DNA of 64,000 nt from Dokdonella sp. (GCF_017744955.1 NZ_JAGIAG010000002.1:496001-560000); one strand, 5' to 3'; counted from the first letter of the stretch, positions 25,162 to 36,351 are shown. Notes: generated by a model not told the origin, from the sequence alone. Translations and numbers: made by a program.

Positions 25162-26480
25162 ACGCCGAAACGCATCTGCAAGTCCGCCAGACCATCGTGC
25201 GCCTGCTGTCGAGCATGGCCAGCGCGCGCGAGATCGAGCAGTACCTGAAGCGCTTCTCGCAGCTCGACGCGAAGCGCTTCGCGGTGGTCAAGGTCGGCGG
25301 CGCGGTGCTGCGCGACGACCTCGACGCGCTGACCTCGTCGCTGGCGTTCCTGCAACAGGTCGGCCTGACGCCGATCGTGGTGCACGGCGCCGGCCCGCAG
25401 CTCGACGAGGAACTCGCCGCCGCCGGCATCGTCAAGCGCACCGTCGACGGACTGCGCGTGACTACGCCGGAAACGCTGGCGATCGTGCGGCGCGTGTTCC
25501 AGACGCAGAACCTCAATCTGGTCGAGGCGCTGCAGGAAGGCGACGCGCGCGCGACCTCGATCCTGTCCGGCGTGTTCGAGGCGGAATTCATCGACCGCGA
25601 CGCGCTCGGCCTGGTCGGCCGCGTATCGCGCGTCAACCTCGCGCCGATCGAGGCGTCGCTGCGCGCGGGATCGATCCCGGTGATCGCCTCGCTCGGCGAA
25701 ACCGGCGGCGGGCAGATCCTCAACATCAACGCCGACTTCGCCGCCAACGAACTGGTGCGCGTGCTGAAGCCCTACAAGATCATTTTTTTGACCGGCACCG
25801 GCGGCCTGCTCGACGCCGACGGCAAGGTCATCGACTCGATCAACCTCAGCACCGAGTACGAGCACCTGATCGCGCAGCCGTGGATCAATGGCGGCATGCG
25901 CGTGAAGATCGAGCAGATCAAGGAACTGCTCGACCACCTGCCGCTGTCCTCGTCGGTGTCGATCACCAAGCCGGACGAGCTGGCAAAGGAACTGTTCACG
26001 CACAAGGGTTCGGGCACGCTGGTGCGCCGCGGCGAACGGGTCGACGTGTACGAAGGCTGGGACGGCATCGACCGCGAGCGCCTGCGCGCGCTGATCGAGG
26101 CCGGATTCGGGCGCAAGCTGGTGCCGGACTACTTCGATCGCACGCAGCCGTACAAGGTCTATCTGAGCGAGAACTACCGCGCCGCGCTGATCCTGACGCG
26201 CGAGGAGGGCTACACCTATCTCGACAAGTTCGCGGTCGCCGACGACGCACAGGGCGAGGGTCTCGGCCGCGCCGCCTGGCAGGTCATGCGCGCGGACAAT
26301 CCGCAGTTGTTCTGGCGCTCGCGCCATCACAACCTGATCAACCAGTTCTACTACGCCGAGTCGGACGGCTGCTACAAGGAGCCGCGCTGGAAGGTGTACT
26401 GGTACGGCCTGCGCGAGTTCGCCGACATCGAGCGTTGCGTCGCGCACTGCCGCACGCGTCCGGCGACGCTGTCGGATTGA
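25158..26480 (+). CDS. argB: Bifunctional N-acetylglutamate kinase / N-acetylglutamate synthase
   Basis: The 440-residue protein joins an amino-acid kinase domain (about 35-285; [48 protein letters not shown]) to a C-terminal GNAT domain (about 290-440). The latter includes [26 protein letters not shown] and [13 protein letters not shown]. This is the NAGS/K type described in Xanthomonas and related to vertebrate NAGS: it both makes and phosphorylates N-acetylglutamate, so no separate argA is needed. The GTG start overlaps the argE' stop. Arginine inhibition is expected for the family. Confidence 0.94.
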   Translation: MNAETHLQVRQTIVRLLSSMASAREIEQYLKRFSQLDAKRFAVVKVGGAVLRDDLDALTSSLAFLQQVGLTPIVVHGAGPQLDEELAAAGIVKRTVDGLRVTTPETLAIVRRVFQTQNLNLVEALQEGDARATSILSGVFEAEFIDRDALGLVGRVSRVNLAPIEASLRAGSIPVIASLGETGGGQILNINADFAANELVRVLKPYKIIFLTGTGGLLDADGKVIDSINLSTEYEHLIAQPWINGGMRVKIEQIKELLDHLPLSSSVSITKPDELAKELFTHKGSGTLVRRGERVDVYEGWDGIDRERLRALIEAGFGRKLVPDYFDRTQPYKVYLSENYRAALILTREEGYTYLDKFAVADDAQGEGLGRAAWQVMRADNPQLFWRSRHHNLINQFYYAESDGCYKEPRWKVYWYGLREFADIERCVAHCRTRPATLSD

Positions 26481-26509
26481 GGCGCGACGATATCTCGTGG
26501 AGGAAACCC

Positions 26510-27481
26510 ATGACTGAGAACAAGACCACGGTCGGCATCGTCGGCGCCCGCGGCCATACCGGCGCCGAGCTGATCCGGCTGATCGCGCGGCATCCGGCAT
26601 TCGAACTCGCCTTCGTCTCCTCGCGCGAGCTGGACGGCCAGCGCGTGACCGATCACGTCGCCGAATTCGACGGCGAGCTGCGCTACGAGAATCTGTCGCA
26701 CGAGGACGTGGCGAACAAGCGCGCCGACGCGGTCGTCCTCGCCTTGCCGAACGGAAAGGCCGCCGAGATCGTGGCGGCGATTGACGCAGTGGCGCCGGAG
26801 ACGGTCGTCGTCGATCTTTCCGCCGACTACCGCTTCGACGATCGCTGGTACTACGGCCTGCCCGAACTCACGCGCGCACGCTACGCGGGACAGCGCCGCA
26901 TCAGCAATCCCGGCTGCTACGCGACCGCGATGCAGCTGGCGATCGCGCCGCTGAAGGCCGATCTCGCCGCGCCGCCGGTCTGTTTCGGCGTATCGGGCTA
27001 TTCCGGCGCCGGCACCACGCCGTCGGACAAGAACGATCCGGACAAGTTACGCGACAACCTGATGCCGTATTCGCTGGTCGACCACCTGCACGAGCGCGAG
27101 GTGACGCGCCAGCTCGGTCTGCCGGTCGAGTTCATGCCGCACGTCGCGCCGCATTTCCGCGGCATCACGATGACCGTGAACCTGTGGCTGCAGCAGGCCG
27201 CGAAGGCGGAGGCGCTGCGCGAGCGCTACCGCGAGTTCTACGCCGGCGAGCCGCTGGTGCGCATCGTCGACGAGGCGCCGTGGGTCAGCGCGATCGCCGG
27301 CAGGCACCACGCCGAAATCGGCGGCTTCGCGCTCGCGCCGGGCGGCAAGCGCGTGGTCGTCGTCGCGACCTTGGACAACCTGCTCAAGGGCGCGGCGACG
27401 CAGGCGTTGCAGAACCTCAACCGCGCGTTCGGCGTCGACGAGACGGCCGGCATCGAGGTGGGCGGCATTGAGCGACCGTGA
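26510..27481 (+). CDS. argC: N-acetyl-gamma-glutamyl-phosphate reductase
   Basis: ArgC reduces N-acetylglutamyl phosphate with NADPH. The 323-residue enzyme has the Rossmann motif [13 protein letters not shown], the nucleophile Cys in [10 protein letters not shown], and [10 protein letters not shown] clear ribosome-binding site (GTGGAGGAAA) precedes ATG 26510. It follows argB by 29 bases and precedes proS by 50. Confidence 0.96.
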   Translation: MTENKTTVGIVGARGHTGAELIRLIARHPAFELAFVSSRELDGQRVTDHVAEFDGELRYENLSHEDVANKRADAVVLALPNGKAAEIVAAIDAVAPETVVVDLSADYRFDDRWYYGLPELTRARYAGQRRISNPGCYATAMQLAIAPLKADLAAPPVCFGVSGYSGAGTTPSDKNDPDKLRDNLMPYSLVDHLHEREVTRQLGLPVEFMPHVAPHFRGITMTVNLWLQQAAKAEALRERYREFYAGEPLVRIVDEAPWVSAIAGRHHAEIGGFALAPGGKRVVVVATLDNLLKGAATQALQNLNRAFGVDETAGIEVGGIERP

Positions 27482-27531
27482 CGCTCGCGCGTCGCATCGC
27501 CGTCAGCCCTTTCTCGCCATCGAGGTATCCC

Positions 27532-28875
27532 ATGCGCCTTTCCCGCTATTTCCTGCCCACCCTGAAGGACAACCCCGCCGAGGCGCAGATCGTCTCGCAC
27601 CGCCTGATGCTGCGCGCCGGCCTGATCCGGCAGGAGGCCGCCGGCATCTACGCCTGGCTGCCGCTCGGCCTGCGCGTGCTGCGCAACATCGAGCGCATCG
27701 TGCGCGAGGAGATGGACCGCGCCGGCGCGCTGGAGCTGCTGATGCCGACCTTGCAGCTCGCCGACCTCTGGCGCGAGAGCGGTCGCTACGACGCCTACGG
27801 CCCGGAGATGCTGCGCATCCGCGACCGCCACGAGCGCGAGCTGCTGTACGGGCCGACCAACGAGGAGATGATCACCGAGATCTTCCGCGCCGGCGTGCGC
27901 TCGTACCGCGACCTGCCGCTGAACCTGTACCACCTGCAGTGGAAGTTCCGCGACGAGCAGCGTCCGCGCTTCGGCGTCATGCGCGGGCGCGAGTTCCTGA
28001 TGAAGGACGGCTACTCGTTCGATCTCGACGAAGCCGGCGCGCGCCGCTCGTACAACCGCATGTTCGTGGCGTACCTGCGCACGTTCGCGCGCCTGGGCCT
28101 GCGCGCGATCCCGATGCGCGCCGAGACCGGCCCGATCGGCGGCGACCTCTCGCACGAGTTCATCGTGCTGGCCGAAACGGGCGAGTCGGAGGTGTACTGC
28201 GATCGCGCCTTGCTCGACCTGCCGGTGCCCGGCGCGGACACCGACTACGCGGGCGATCTCGAACCGGTGATCCGGCGCTGGACCGCGCCGTATGCGGCGA
28301 CCTCGGACGTGCACGACGCGGCACGCTTCGACGGCGACGTGCCGGCCGAGCGCAGGCTGCACACGCGCGGCATCGAAGTCGGCCAGATCTTCTACTTCGG
28401 CACCAAGTACTCCGAGCCGATGCGCGCGGCGGTGACGCTGCCGGACGGTTCCTCGCGGCCGATCCACGGCGGCTCCTACGGCATCGGCGTTTCGCGCCTG
28501 ACCGGCGCGATCATCGAGGCCAGCCACGACCAGCACGGCATCGTCTGGCCGGAGCCCGTGGCGCCGTTCGACGTCGGGCTGATCAACCTGAAGCCCGGCG
28601 ACACCGCGGTCGAGGCGGCGTGCGACGCGTTGTACGCGAAGCTCGACGTCGCCGGGGTGCAGGTCCTGTACGACGACACCGACGAGCGCGCCGGCGCGAA
28701 GTTCGCCAACATGGATCTGATCGGCTTGCCGTGGCAGATCGCGATCGGTCCGCGCGGCCTCGCCGCCGGCCGGGTCGAACTCAAGCGCCGCGCCGGCGGC
28801 GAACGCATCGAGCTGGCACCGGACGACGCGGTCGCGCGGCTGGTCGACGCACGCACCTCGAGGACACGCGCATGA
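27532..28875 (+). CDS. proS: Prolyl-tRNA synthetase, short alphaproteobacterial type
   Basis: A 447-residue class II synthetase with motif 2 ([21 protein letters not shown]), GPTNEEM, and motif 3 ([17 protein letters not shown]). It is about 120 residues shorter than the E. coli type because the editing insertion is absent: motif 2 runs straight through to motif 3 with only the short loop. The sequence closely resembles the alphaproteobacterial (type 2) enzyme I know from Rhodopseudomonas-like bacteria, which suggests transfer. It sits between argC and argH, with an ATGA overlap into argH. Without the insertion, mischarged Ala-tRNA(Pro) would need a separate editing protein. Confidence 0.95.
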   Translation: MRLSRYFLPTLKDNPAEAQIVSHRLMLRAGLIRQEAAGIYAWLPLGLRVLRNIERIVREEMDRAGALELLMPTLQLADLWRESGRYDAYGPEMLRIRDRHERELLYGPTNEEMITEIFRAGVRSYRDLPLNLYHLQWKFRDEQRPRFGVMRGREFLMKDGYSFDLDEAGARRSYNRMFVAYLRTFARLGLRAIPMRAETGPIGGDLSHEFIVLAETGESEVYCDRALLDLPVPGADTDYAGDLEPVIRRWTAPYAATSDVHDAARFDGDVPAERRLHTRGIEVGQIFYFGTKYSEPMRAAVTLPDGSSRPIHGGSYGIGVSRLTGAIIEASHDQHGIVWPEPVAPFDVGLINLKPGDTAVEAACDALYAKLDVAGVQVLYDDTDERAGAKFANMDLIGLPWQIAIGPRGLAAGRVELKRRAGGERIELAPDDAVARLVDARTSRTRA

Positions 28876-30170
28876 GCGACCTGCTCTGGCAGAAACAGGG
28901 AATCCACACCGACCAGCGCATCATGCGCTTCCTGGCCGGCGACGACGTGCTGCTCGATCGCGAGTTCTTCCTCTACGACGTCGAGGCGAGCAAGGCGCAC
29001 GTAAGCGGGCTGGCGAACATCGGCCTGCTCGACGCGGACGAGGCGGTGGCGCTGGCGCGCGAGCTCGACGCGTTGGCGGACGACTTCCGCAGCGGAAGCT
29101 TCGTCCTCGACGAACGCTACGAGGACGGCCATTCCGCAATCGAGGCGCGTCTGACCGAACGGCTCGGCGACGCCGGCCGCAAGGTGCACACCGGCCGCAG
29201 CCGCAACGACCAGATCCTGGTGGCGACGCGGCTGTGGCTGAAGGCGCAGCTGCGGGAACTCCAGGCGCATTGCCGCGCCGCCGCCGAAGTCTGCCTCGAC
29301 CGCGCCGCGCGCGAGGCGCTGCCGCTGCCAGGCTATACGCACCTGCAGCGCGCGGTGGTCTCCTCGACGGCGCTGTGGTTCGCCGGCTTCGCCGAAGGCT
29401 TCATCGACGACGCGCGCCGCGCGCGCGACACGCTGGCCTGGATCGACGCCAACCCGCTCGGCACCGCGGCCGGCTACGGCGTGAACCTGCCGCTCGACCG
29501 CGCGCACACCACGCAGGCGCTCGGTTTCGCGCGCCTGCAATTCAATCCGATCTACGCGCAGCTGTCGCGCGGCAAGTTCGAGATCGGCGCGCTGGAAGCG
29601 CTCGGCGCGGCCTTGCTCGACCTGCGCCGCCTGGCCTGGGACTTGTCGCTGTTCACCACGGCCGAATTCGGTTTCGTGCGCCTGCCGCCGGAATACACCA
29701 CCGGCAGCTCGATCATGCCGAACAAGCGCAATCCGGACGTGATCGAACTGATGCGCGCGAGCTATTCCAGCGTTGCTGCGGCGCGCAGCGAGATCGAACA
29801 CCTGCTGTCGCTGCCGTCCGGCTATCAGCGCGATCTGCAATTCTCCAAGGGCGCGATCTTCCATGGATTTCACCGTGGCCTGCCGGCGCTCGAACTGCTG
29901 CCCGACCTGCTTGCGCGGCTGGAATGGAATGCCGAGGCGATGCGCGCGGCGATCGAGCCGTCGATGTACGCGACCGACGTCGCGATCGAGCAGGCCGCCG
30001 CCGGCATGCCGTTCCGCGAGGCGTACCGGCGGGCGGCCGAGACGGCCGCGGAGGCCGGGCAGGGCAGGACGCCGGAGGCGAGTCTGGCGGCGCGCGTGTC
30101 GACGGGAGCGGCGGCCGACCTGCGTCTGGACGAGCTGCGTCTGCGTCTGCACGAACTGAGCAGCGCGTGA
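28872..30170 (+). CDS. argH: Argininosuccinate lyase
   Basis: The last enzyme of arginine synthesis, splitting argininosuccinate to arginine and fumarate. The 432-residue protein has the fumarase/ASL signature [21 protein letters not shown] and TGYTHLQ-like PGYTHLQRA. It starts inside the proS stop codon. A palindromic intergenic repeat lies between it and proB. Confidence 0.96.
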   Translation: MSDLLWQKQGIHTDQRIMRFLAGDDVLLDREFFLYDVEASKAHVSGLANIGLLDADEAVALARELDALADDFRSGSFVLDERYEDGHSAIEARLTERLGDAGRKVHTGRSRNDQILVATRLWLKAQLRELQAHCRAAAEVCLDRAAREALPLPGYTHLQRAVVSSTALWFAGFAEGFIDDARRARDTLAWIDANPLGTAAGYGVNLPLDRAHTTQALGFARLQFNPIYAQLSRGKFEIGALEALGAALLDLRRLAWDLSLFTTAEFGFVRLPPEYTTGSSIMPNKRNPDVIELMRASYSSVAAARSEIEHLLSLPSGYQRDLQFSKGAIFHGFHRGLPALELLPDLLARLEWNAEAMRAAIEPSMYATDVAIEQAAAGMPFREAYRRAAETAAEAGQGRTPEASLAARVSTGAAADLRLDELRLRLHELSSA

Positions 30171-30176
30171 GAGCGC

Positions 30177-30255
30177 CGTCATCCCTGCGAAAGCGGGGAG
30201 CCGGCTCCCGCGCGACGCAAGAACACAACGGATTCCCGCCGTCGCGGGAATGACG
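30177..30255. repeat. Dispersed intergenic palindromic repeat
   Basis: The element begins CGTCATCCCTGCGAAAG and ends GTCGCGGGAATGACG, the inverted GTCATTCCCGCGAAAGC-type ends widely dispersed in proteobacterial genomes, with about 30 unrelated bases in the middle. It lies between argH and proB and could affect transcription between them. Confidence 0.75.
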
Positions 30256-30263
30256 AGAGTCGA

Positions 30264-30307
30264 GATTTTCCGGGTTTCCACGCATAGAACCGGTGAGCCG
30301 GAAAATC
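30264..30307 (+). other. Hairpin in the proB leader
   Basis: GATTTTCCGG (30264-30273) pairs exactly with CCGGAAAATC (30298-30307) across a 24-base loop, ending 16 bases before the proB GTG. There is no T-tract, so it is not a terminator; a regulatory role is possible but unproven. Confidence 0.35.
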
Positions 30308-30323
30308 GAGTCGGAGAAATCAC

Positions 30324-31472
30324 GTGTCGCAAGCGTTCGCCGAGCAAGCCCTGCCGAACTGGCGCCGCGCCGTCCTCAAGGTCGGCAGCAGCCTGCTGAC
30401 CGGCGCCGACGGCGAGCTTTCCGGGCGCCATGCGCGCGGCCTCGCCGCGTTCATCGCCGCGTCGCGCGCGGCTGGCCGGGAAGTCGTGCTGGTGTCCTCC
30501 GGCGCGGTTGCCGCCGGACGCGCGCGCGTACCGGCGGATGCTCCGCGCGGCGGCGGCCTGGTGCTGCGTCAGGCGCTGGCCGCGCTCGGGCAGACGCGCA
30601 TGGTCGGCCTCTGGCAGGACCTGCTCGACGGCGCCGTCGCGCAGGTGCTGCTGAGCCACGACGACCTGCGCAACCGCCGTCGCTACCTGAATGCGCGCGA
30701 CACCTTGCTCGAACTGCTGCGCCTGCGCGCCGTGCCGGTGATCAACGAGAACGACACCGTCGCGGTCGAGGAACTCAAGCTCGGCGACAACGACAATCTC
30801 GCCGCGATCGTCGCCGCGCTGGTCGACGCGGACCTGCTGCTGATCGCCAGCGACGTCGACGGCCTGTACACGGCGCATCCGCGCCTCGATCCGCACGCGC
30901 AGCCGATCGACCGCGTCGACGCGATCACGCCGGCCGTGCTGGCGATGGCCGGCGGCGCCGGCAGCGCGGTCGGTACCGGCGGCATGCGCACCAAGCTCGA
31001 AGCGGCGACCAAGGCCGCCAAGGCCGGCATCGCGACCGTGCTGTTCAACGGCACCGACGCGGCGACCGTCGCGGCGCTCACCGAAGGCCGTTTGCACGGC
31101 ACGTGTTTCGCCGCGTCCGGTTCGCGCCTGGCCGCGCGCAAGTATTGGCTGCGCCACGCGCCGGGTTCGGGCGGCCGCCTGCGCGTCGACGCCGGTGCGG
31201 TGCGCGCGGTGCTCGGCGGCGCTTCGCTGCTGCCGGGCGGCATCGTCGGCGTCGACGGCGAGTTCGCGCGCGGCGACCTCGTCGAGGTCGTCGCGCCCGA
31301 CGGCGACGGCGCGCGCGTCGTCGCGCGCGGCCTGTGCCAGTACGCCGCCGGCGAAGTGCGCCGGCTGGCCGGTCGGCACACGCGCGAGATCGAATCGATC
31401 CTCGGCTTCAGCTACGGCGACACGGTGATCCGGCGCGACGACCTGGTCGGCTTCGAGGAGACGACGGCATGA
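30324..31472 (+). CDS. proB: Glutamate 5-kinase
   Basis: First step of proline synthesis. The 382-residue protein has an amino-acid kinase domain ([35 protein letters not shown]-like [21 protein letters not shown]) and a C-terminal PUA domain (about 285-375, GALLPGGI-like [17 protein letters not shown]). The GTG start at 30324 has a GGAG element before it. It overlaps proA (ATGA). Confidence 0.96.
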   Translation: MSQAFAEQALPNWRRAVLKVGSSLLTGADGELSGRHARGLAAFIAASRAAGREVVLVSSGAVAAGRARVPADAPRGGGLVLRQALAALGQTRMVGLWQDLLDGAVAQVLLSHDDLRNRRRYLNARDTLLELLRLRAVPVINENDTVAVEELKLGDNDNLAAIVAALVDADLLLIASDVDGLYTAHPRLDPHAQPIDRVDAITPAVLAMAGGAGSAVGTGGMRTKLEAATKAAKAGIATVLFNGTDAATVAALTEGRLHGTCFAASGSRLAARKYWLRHAPGSGGRLRVDAGAVRAVLGGASLLPGGIVGVDGEFARGDLVEVVAPDGDGARVVARGLCQYAAGEVRRLAGRHTREIESILGFSYGDTVIRRDDLVGFEETTA

Positions 31473-32731
31473 GTGCATCGATGCGCGAACTCGCCCTGGC
31501 CGCACGCGCGGCGGCGCCGGCGATCGCGGCGTTGTCGAGCGCGGCCAAGCGCGCGGCGCTGTTGCGCATGGCGGACGAACTCGAGCGGCAGGCGCCGGCA
31601 ATCCTTGCCGCGAACGCGCTCGATGTCGACGCGGCGACCGCCGCTGGCCGCGCCGCGCATCTGATCGACCGCCTGCGGCTCGATCCGGCACGCCTGGCCG
31701 CGATCGCCGCCGGCGTGCGCGCGGTCGCCGGTTTGCCCGATCCGGTCGGGCAGGTCACGCGTGAGGAGACGCGGCCGAACGGCATCCGCGTGACGCGCGT
31801 GCGCATTCCGCTCGGCCTGATCGCGATGATCTACGAGGCGCGTCCGAACGTGACCGCCGACGCGGCCGCGCTCTGCTTCATGGCCGGCAACGTGGTCCTG
31901 CTGCGCGGCGGCTCGGAGGCGTTCAATGGCAATCGCGCGATCGCCGCCGCGCTGCGCGACGCCTTGCGCGCGAGCGGATTGCCGGAGGCGGCGATCACGC
32001 TGATCGAAGACCTGCGCCGCGAAAGCGTGCTCGAACTGCTGCAGCTCAGCGACCTCGTCGACCTGGCGATCCCGCGCGGCGGCGAGAGCCTGATCCGCTT
32101 CGTCGCCGAGCATGCGCGCGTGCCGGTCATCAAGCACTACCAGGGCGTGTGCCATCTCTACGTCGATGCGAGCGCCGATCCCGAGCTGGCGCTGCGCCTG
32201 CTGATCGACGGCAAGACCACGCGACCGGCGGTGTGCAACGCGCTCGAGACCCTGCTCGTGCATGCGGCGGTCGCGCCGACCTTCCTGCCGGCGGCGATCC
32301 ACGCGCTGGGCGAACGCGGCGTCGAGGTGCGCGGCTGCGAGCGCACGCGCGCGCTGTCGCCGGCGGTCGCGGCGGCCACCGACGCCGACTACGCGGCGGA
32401 ATTCCTCGACCTGGTCATCGCCGTGCGCGTGGTCGACGACCTGGAGCAGGCGATCGCGCACATCCGCCGCTACGGTTCGGACCACACGGAAGTCATCGCC
32501 ACGCGCGACGACGACGCGGCGGAGACCTTCGTCGGCGCACTGCGTTCGGCGGTGGTGATGGTCAACGCATCCTCGCGCTTCAGCGACGGCGGCGAACTCG
32601 GCCTCGGCGCCGAGATCGGCATCTCGACCACGCGCCTGCACGCCTACGGGCCGATGGGCGCCGAGGCGCTGACGATCGAGCGTTTCGTCGTGCGCGGCGC
32701 AGGGCAGGTGAGGCATCCGCCGGTGCCGTGA
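31469..32731 (+). CDS. proA: Glutamate-5-semialdehyde dehydrogenase (gamma-glutamyl phosphate reductase)
   Basis: Second step of proline synthesis, working with ProB on a labile phosphate intermediate. The 420-residue aldehyde-dehydrogenase-fold enzyme has [21 protein letters not shown], the catalytic Cys in [12 protein letters not shown] and the C-terminal [18 protein letters not shown]. The start overlaps the proB stop. The 108 bases downstream hold no clear terminator. Confidence 0.96.
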   Translation: MSASMRELALAARAAAPAIAALSSAAKRAALLRMADELERQAPAILAANALDVDAATAAGRAAHLIDRLRLDPARLAAIAAGVRAVAGLPDPVGQVTREETRPNGIRVTRVRIPLGLIAMIYEARPNVTADAAALCFMAGNVVLLRGGSEAFNGNRAIAAALRDALRASGLPEAAITLIEDLRRESVLELLQLSDLVDLAIPRGGESLIRFVAEHARVPVIKHYQGVCHLYVDASADPELALRLLIDGKTTRPAVCNALETLLVHAAVAPTFLPAAIHALGERGVEVRGCERTRALSPAVAAATDADYAAEFLDLVIAVRVVDDLEQAIAHIRRYGSDHTEVIATRDDDAAETFVGALRSAVVMVNASSRFSDGGELGLGAEIGISTTRLHAYGPMGAEALTIERFVVRGAGQVRHPPVP

Positions 32732-32839
32732 ACGGCTGCTGCGGTCGTCCTTGATCGCTGCTGCGGCCGGCGCATTGCGCGGCACGAAGTGGACTTCTTC
32801 GTGGAGTCCATCAGCGGCCATCCACGGCCGCACGCTTCA

Positions 32840-34261
32840 CTAACGCGTCAGCCAGCCCTGCGCGCGCGCCGTGCACAGCGCGTATGGGAAGATCCAGAAC
32901 AGCGCGAAGGTCGAGAAGAACGCGTAGCCGATGCCGTAGACGAAATCCCAGCTGCGTTCGCTGCGCAGGTAGTACAGCATGTGGAACGCGGACATCAGCA
33001 GCAGGGCGCAAAAGAAGCGCAGCAGCACGTCCGGCTGCAGCGGAATCAGCGCGATCAGCAGCAGCAAGCTGGCCCAGGCGATCGGATAGCGCAGGTTGCC
33101 GGTGACGAATTCGGCCAGCGCCATCGCGCGCGCGATCGGCGGACGCTTCCACACCACGCGGCCGAGGAAGCGCAGTTCCTCGCGCACGTAGCTGCGGTCC
33201 CAGCGCAGGTACATCTTGCACAGCCGCCGGTAGGTCGTCGGCACCAGCGTGTGCACGATCGCGGCGCGCTGGTAGACGCAGTCGTAGCCCTGGTTGAGGA
33301 TGTCGTTGGTCAGCGCGCGGTCTTCGCCGTAGGTGCAGGCGCGGCCGAGGAAGCGCTGGCGGATCCAGGCGTCGAGCACGCGGCGCACGACCTCGGCGCG
33401 GTAGCCGGCGAGCGCGCCGGGACAGCAGTAGACCGTGCCGTAGGTGCTCTGCACCGCGCGCAGGAAATCGAACGACAGCGCGAAGCGCACCTTCAGCATG
33501 CGCGGGATCGGACCGTCCTCGCGATTGAACACGCTGACCTTGCCGGCGACCGCACCGACCTTCGGATCGCGGAATGCGCCGGCCATCGCAAGCAGGGTAT
33601 CCGGCTCGATCACGCTGTCGGAGTCGATCGTCACCACGATCTCGCCGCGACCGCGACGGAAGCCGGCTTCGAGCGCGGCGCGCTTGCCGCGGTTGTGCGG
33701 AAAGCGCAGCGTGGTGACCAGGCCGGGGAACTCCGCCGCGGCACGTTCGATGTGCTGCCAGGTGTCGTCGCTGCTGCCGTCGTCGACGACGAAGATCTCC
33801 AGCCGCTCGTGCGGATAGCGCGCCTGCGCCACCGAGGCGATCGAGCGTGCGACCATCGCGCCCTCGTTGTAGGCCGGGATCACCACGGTCATCGTCGGCG
33901 CGTCGGCGAAGTCGGCCAGCGGCGGGGTGCGGTAGCGGAACCAGAGCGCGGTGCGCAGCATCAGCATCGAAAGTCCCAGCGCGGCCCAGACCAGCACCGG
34001 ACCGACCAGGTGGCGTCCCCATTCGTGATGCCGTGCCGAACGCACCATGCCCTGGAAGATCGGGTAGCGCCAGCTCAGGTAAAGCAGGGCGGCGAAGCCG
34101 AACAGGATGGCGGCGCGGTAGAAATGGTCGTCGGGGCGGTCGCGGTATTCGTGGGATTCCCGCGTCCGTTCGCGGGCGGCGCTTCCGTGTGCCGCAGAAA
34201 CCTCGACACTCTTCGAGGCTCCCTCGTGCAGGCGTCGAGCGCCGGTGTCGTCGTTCTTCAT
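32840..34261 (-). CDS. Membrane GT2 glycosyltransferase (hyaluronan synthase/NodC-like)
   Basis: A 473-residue processive beta-glycosyltransferase. Two N-terminal membrane segments precede the GT2 domain (TVVIPAYNEGAMVARSI, VVDDGSSDDTW, DSDS as the DxD-type metal motif, GEDRALTN with the catalytic Asp, and LRWDRS at the position of QxxRW). Four or so membrane segments follow. Hyaluronan synthase, NodC and chitin synthases share this plan. It is divergent from a PIG-L deacetylase, which hints at an exopolysaccharide containing N-acetylated sugar that is later deacetylated; the polymer is unknown. Start taken at 34261 (MKNDDTG). Confidence 0.85.
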   Translation of the reverse strand: MKNDDTGARRLHEGASKSVEVSAAHGSAARERTRESHEYRDRPDDHFYRAAILFGFAALLYLSWRYPIFQGMVRSARHHEWGRHLVGPVLVWAALGLSMLMLRTALWFRYRTPPLADFADAPTMTVVIPAYNEGAMVARSIASVAQARYPHERLEIFVVDDGSSDDTWQHIERAAAEFPGLVTTLRFPHNRGKRAALEAGFRRGRGEIVVTIDSDSVIEPDTLLAMAGAFRDPKVGAVAGKVSVFNREDGPIPRMLKVRFALSFDFLRAVQSTYGTVYCCPGALAGYRAEVVRRVLDAWIRQRFLGRACTYGEDRALTNDILNQGYDCVYQRAAIVHTLVPTTYRRLCKMYLRWDRSYVREELRFLGRVVWKRPPIARAMALAEFVTGNLRYPIAWASLLLLIALIPLQPDVLLRFFCALLLMSAFHMLYYLRSERSWDFVYGIGYAFFSTFALFWIFPYALCTARAQGWLTR

Positions 34262-34422
34262 CGTACGGTGCTCGAGCAGGCGGCCTCGCATCTTTCCGTC
34301 GGCGAGGACAACCGCGGATGAATACGCCCCTGCATCTTCTTAACGCTCGCCTCGCGCGGCAGTTGCGCTAGTCTTGCCGCGAGAGGAGAGGCGCCGTTCG
34401 AAGGAGTGCAGGTGGGTCGCCG

Positions 34423-35469
34423 ATGACGAGGGAACTGAAGCTGTCGCCGCAGGATCGCGTGCTCGTGCTGGCGCCGCATCCCGACGACGAGACGCTGGCC
34501 GCGGGCGACCTGATCCAGGCCGCGCTGGCCGCCGGCTCCGCGTTGCGCGTCGTCTTCGCCACCGACGGCGACAACAATCCCTGGCCGCAGCGCTGGCTCG
34601 AACGACGCTGGCGCATCGGCCCGCGCGCCCGCGCGCGCTGGGGTGCGCGGCGACGTGGCGAAGCGCTGGCGGCGCTGGCCGCCCTCGGCGTGCGCGACGT
34701 CGAGCGGGAGGCGCGCTTCCTCGGCTGGCCGGACCAGGGATTGACCGCGCTGCTGATGCGCGACGACGCGGCCGTCGCCGTCCTCGCGAACGAGTTCGCG
34801 CGCTTCGCACCGACGCACCTGGTCATGCCGATCCTGGCCGATCGGCATCCGGACCACAGCGCGCTGCGCGTGCTGGCCGACCTGGCCGCGCTGCGCGCCG
34901 GCAGTCCGGCGCAGCGCCTGGGCTACATCGTGCACGGCGAGAAGCCGCAGGATGCCGGCCGCCTGCTCACCGTCGCCTCGCGCGATGCGTCGGCCAAGCA
35001 GCGGGCGATGGAACACCACGCCAGCCAGCTTGCGCTGAGCCGCAAGCGGCTGCTCGGGCTCGCCGCCTTGCCCAACCGCTTCGAGCCGGTCGACAGGATT
35101 CCGCTGCCGCCCGGTCCGCCGCGCCTGCTTCGCCTGACGAGCCGTTCGCCGCTGCGGCGCTGCGATCTGCTGTTGGTGATCGCGCTGCCCGAGGAGCCGG
35201 TGCGCCTGCGTGTCGCGCTGCCGCGCGGCGCCGGCGTGCGCGAGGCGGTCGACGGGCGCGGGCGCCGGTACTCGATCGAATGCGGCGCTCGCGCGCTCGC
35301 CGTTTCGCTGCCGGAATTCGAAACGCCGCCCGTCGCGATCTACGCCAAGCTGCATCGCCGCGATCCGCGCCTCCTGATCTTCGATCGCGAGCACTGGCGG
35401 CACGACGCCGAGCTGCTGCGCGCGCCGGCGGCCGCGTTGACGGGTTCCGCCGAGTCCGGATACATCTGA
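34423..35469 (+). CDS. PIG-L/LmbE family deacetylase
   Basis: A 348-residue zinc deacetylase-type protein with the metal motif APHPDDET (about 17-24) and the second His motif RHPDHSALR. Family members remove N-acetyl groups from sugars or sugar conjugates. The C-terminal ~110 residues are less typical of LmbE and may be an accessory domain. It is followed three bases later by an alpha/beta hydrolase and faces a GT2 synthase, so a role in envelope glycoconjugate modification is likely but inferred. Confidence 0.83.
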   Translation: MTRELKLSPQDRVLVLAPHPDDETLAAGDLIQAALAAGSALRVVFATDGDNNPWPQRWLERRWRIGPRARARWGARRRGEALAALAALGVRDVEREARFLGWPDQGLTALLMRDDAAVAVLANEFARFAPTHLVMPILADRHPDHSALRVLADLAALRAGSPAQRLGYIVHGEKPQDAGRLLTVASRDASAKQRAMEHHASQLALSRKRLLGLAALPNRFEPVDRIPLPPGPPRLLRLTSRSPLRRCDLLLVIALPEEPVRLRVALPRGAGVREAVDGRGRRYSIECGARALAVSLPEFETPPVAIYAKLHRRDPRLLIFDREHWRHDAELLRAPAAALTGSAESGYI

Positions 35470-35472
35470 GCG

Positions 35473-36351
35473 ATGGCCGCTTCGCTCGACGCCACGATCG
35501 ACGAACGCGCCGTGCGCGTGGTCTCCGGCGATTGCGCGGCGGCGGACGTGTATGTGGTGCAGCCGCGCGCCTCCGTGCGCGAGGCGGTCGTCTGGTTGCC
35601 GGCGCTCGGCGTCGCCGCACGCAACTACCTGCCGTTCGCGCACGCGCTGGCGGCCCGCGGCGTCGCCGTCGCGCTGCACGAATGGCGCGGCATCGGTTCC
35701 AGCGACCGGCGCGCCGGTCGTGCCTCGAACTGGGGCTATCGCGAGCTGCTCGCGTTCGATCTTCCGGCGACGCTCGCCGCCGCGCGCGAGGCTTTTCCCG
35801 GCGCGCGCCTCTGGCTCGGCGGACACAGCCTCGGCGGCCAGCTCGCCGCGCTGTATGCCGGCCTGCACGCGGACGAACACGCCGGCCTGCTGCTGGTCGC
35901 CAGCGGCGCACCGTACTGGCGGACCTTCCCGTGGTATCGGGGCATCGGCGTCTTCTTCGCCGTCGCGCCGTGGATCGCCGCCGTGCGCGGCCATTTCCCG
36001 GGGCGGCGCCTCGGCTTCGGCGGCAACGAGGCGCGCGGCGTGATCGCCGACTGGACGCGCAGCGGCCGCACCGGACGCTATGCGGCGGCCGGCCTGGACG
36101 AGGATCTCGAACGGCGCCTGTCCACGCTGCGGCTGCCGATCCTGGCGCTGCGCCTGCAGGACGACTGGCTCGCGCCGCTGCCTTCGCTGGACTGGCTGCT
36201 CGGCAAGATGCCGCAGTCGAGCGCCGAAACCGCGCTGCTCGGCCCGGCCGATCTCGGTGGCGTGGCGGCCGACCATTTCGCCTGGATGAAGGCGCCGGAC
36301 GCCGTCGCGGAGCGTCTCGCGACCTTCGTCCGCCAGGGGCGCTCCGGCTAA
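35473..36351 (+). CDS. Alpha/beta hydrolase
   Basis: A 292-residue alpha/beta-hydrolase fold protein with nucleophile elbow GGHSLGGQ (Ser about 117), an acid in LQDDWLAP and a late His (ADHFAWMK). It resembles the COG4757-type predicted hydrolases. Its start is three bases after the deacetylase stop, so the two form an operon. The substrate is unknown. Confidence 0.8.
   Translation: MAASLDATIDERAVRVVSGDCAAADVYVVQPRASVREAVVWLPALGVAARNYLPFAHALAARGVAVALHEWRGIGSSDRRAGRASNWGYRELLAFDLPATLAAAREAFPGARLWLGGHSLGGQLAALYAGLHADEHAGLLLVASGAPYWRTFPWYRGIGVFFAVAPWIAAVRGHFPGRRLGFGGNEARGVIADWTRSGRTGRYAAAGLDEDLERRLSTLRLPILALRLQDDWLAPLPSLDWLLGKMPQSSAETALLGPADLGGVAADHFAWMKAPDAVAERLATFVRQGRSG

Noticed and set aside
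28476-31691. A 1071-codon open frame on the minus strand
   Set aside because: It crosses proS, argH and proB, all firmly identified on the plus strand; its composition is that of antisense GC-rich coding DNA.
32783-32810. Hairpin CACGAAG/CTTCGTG after proA as a terminator
   Set aside because: An alternative overlapping pairing (TGGACT/AGTCCA) competes, and no T-tract follows in either direction; not strong enough to call.
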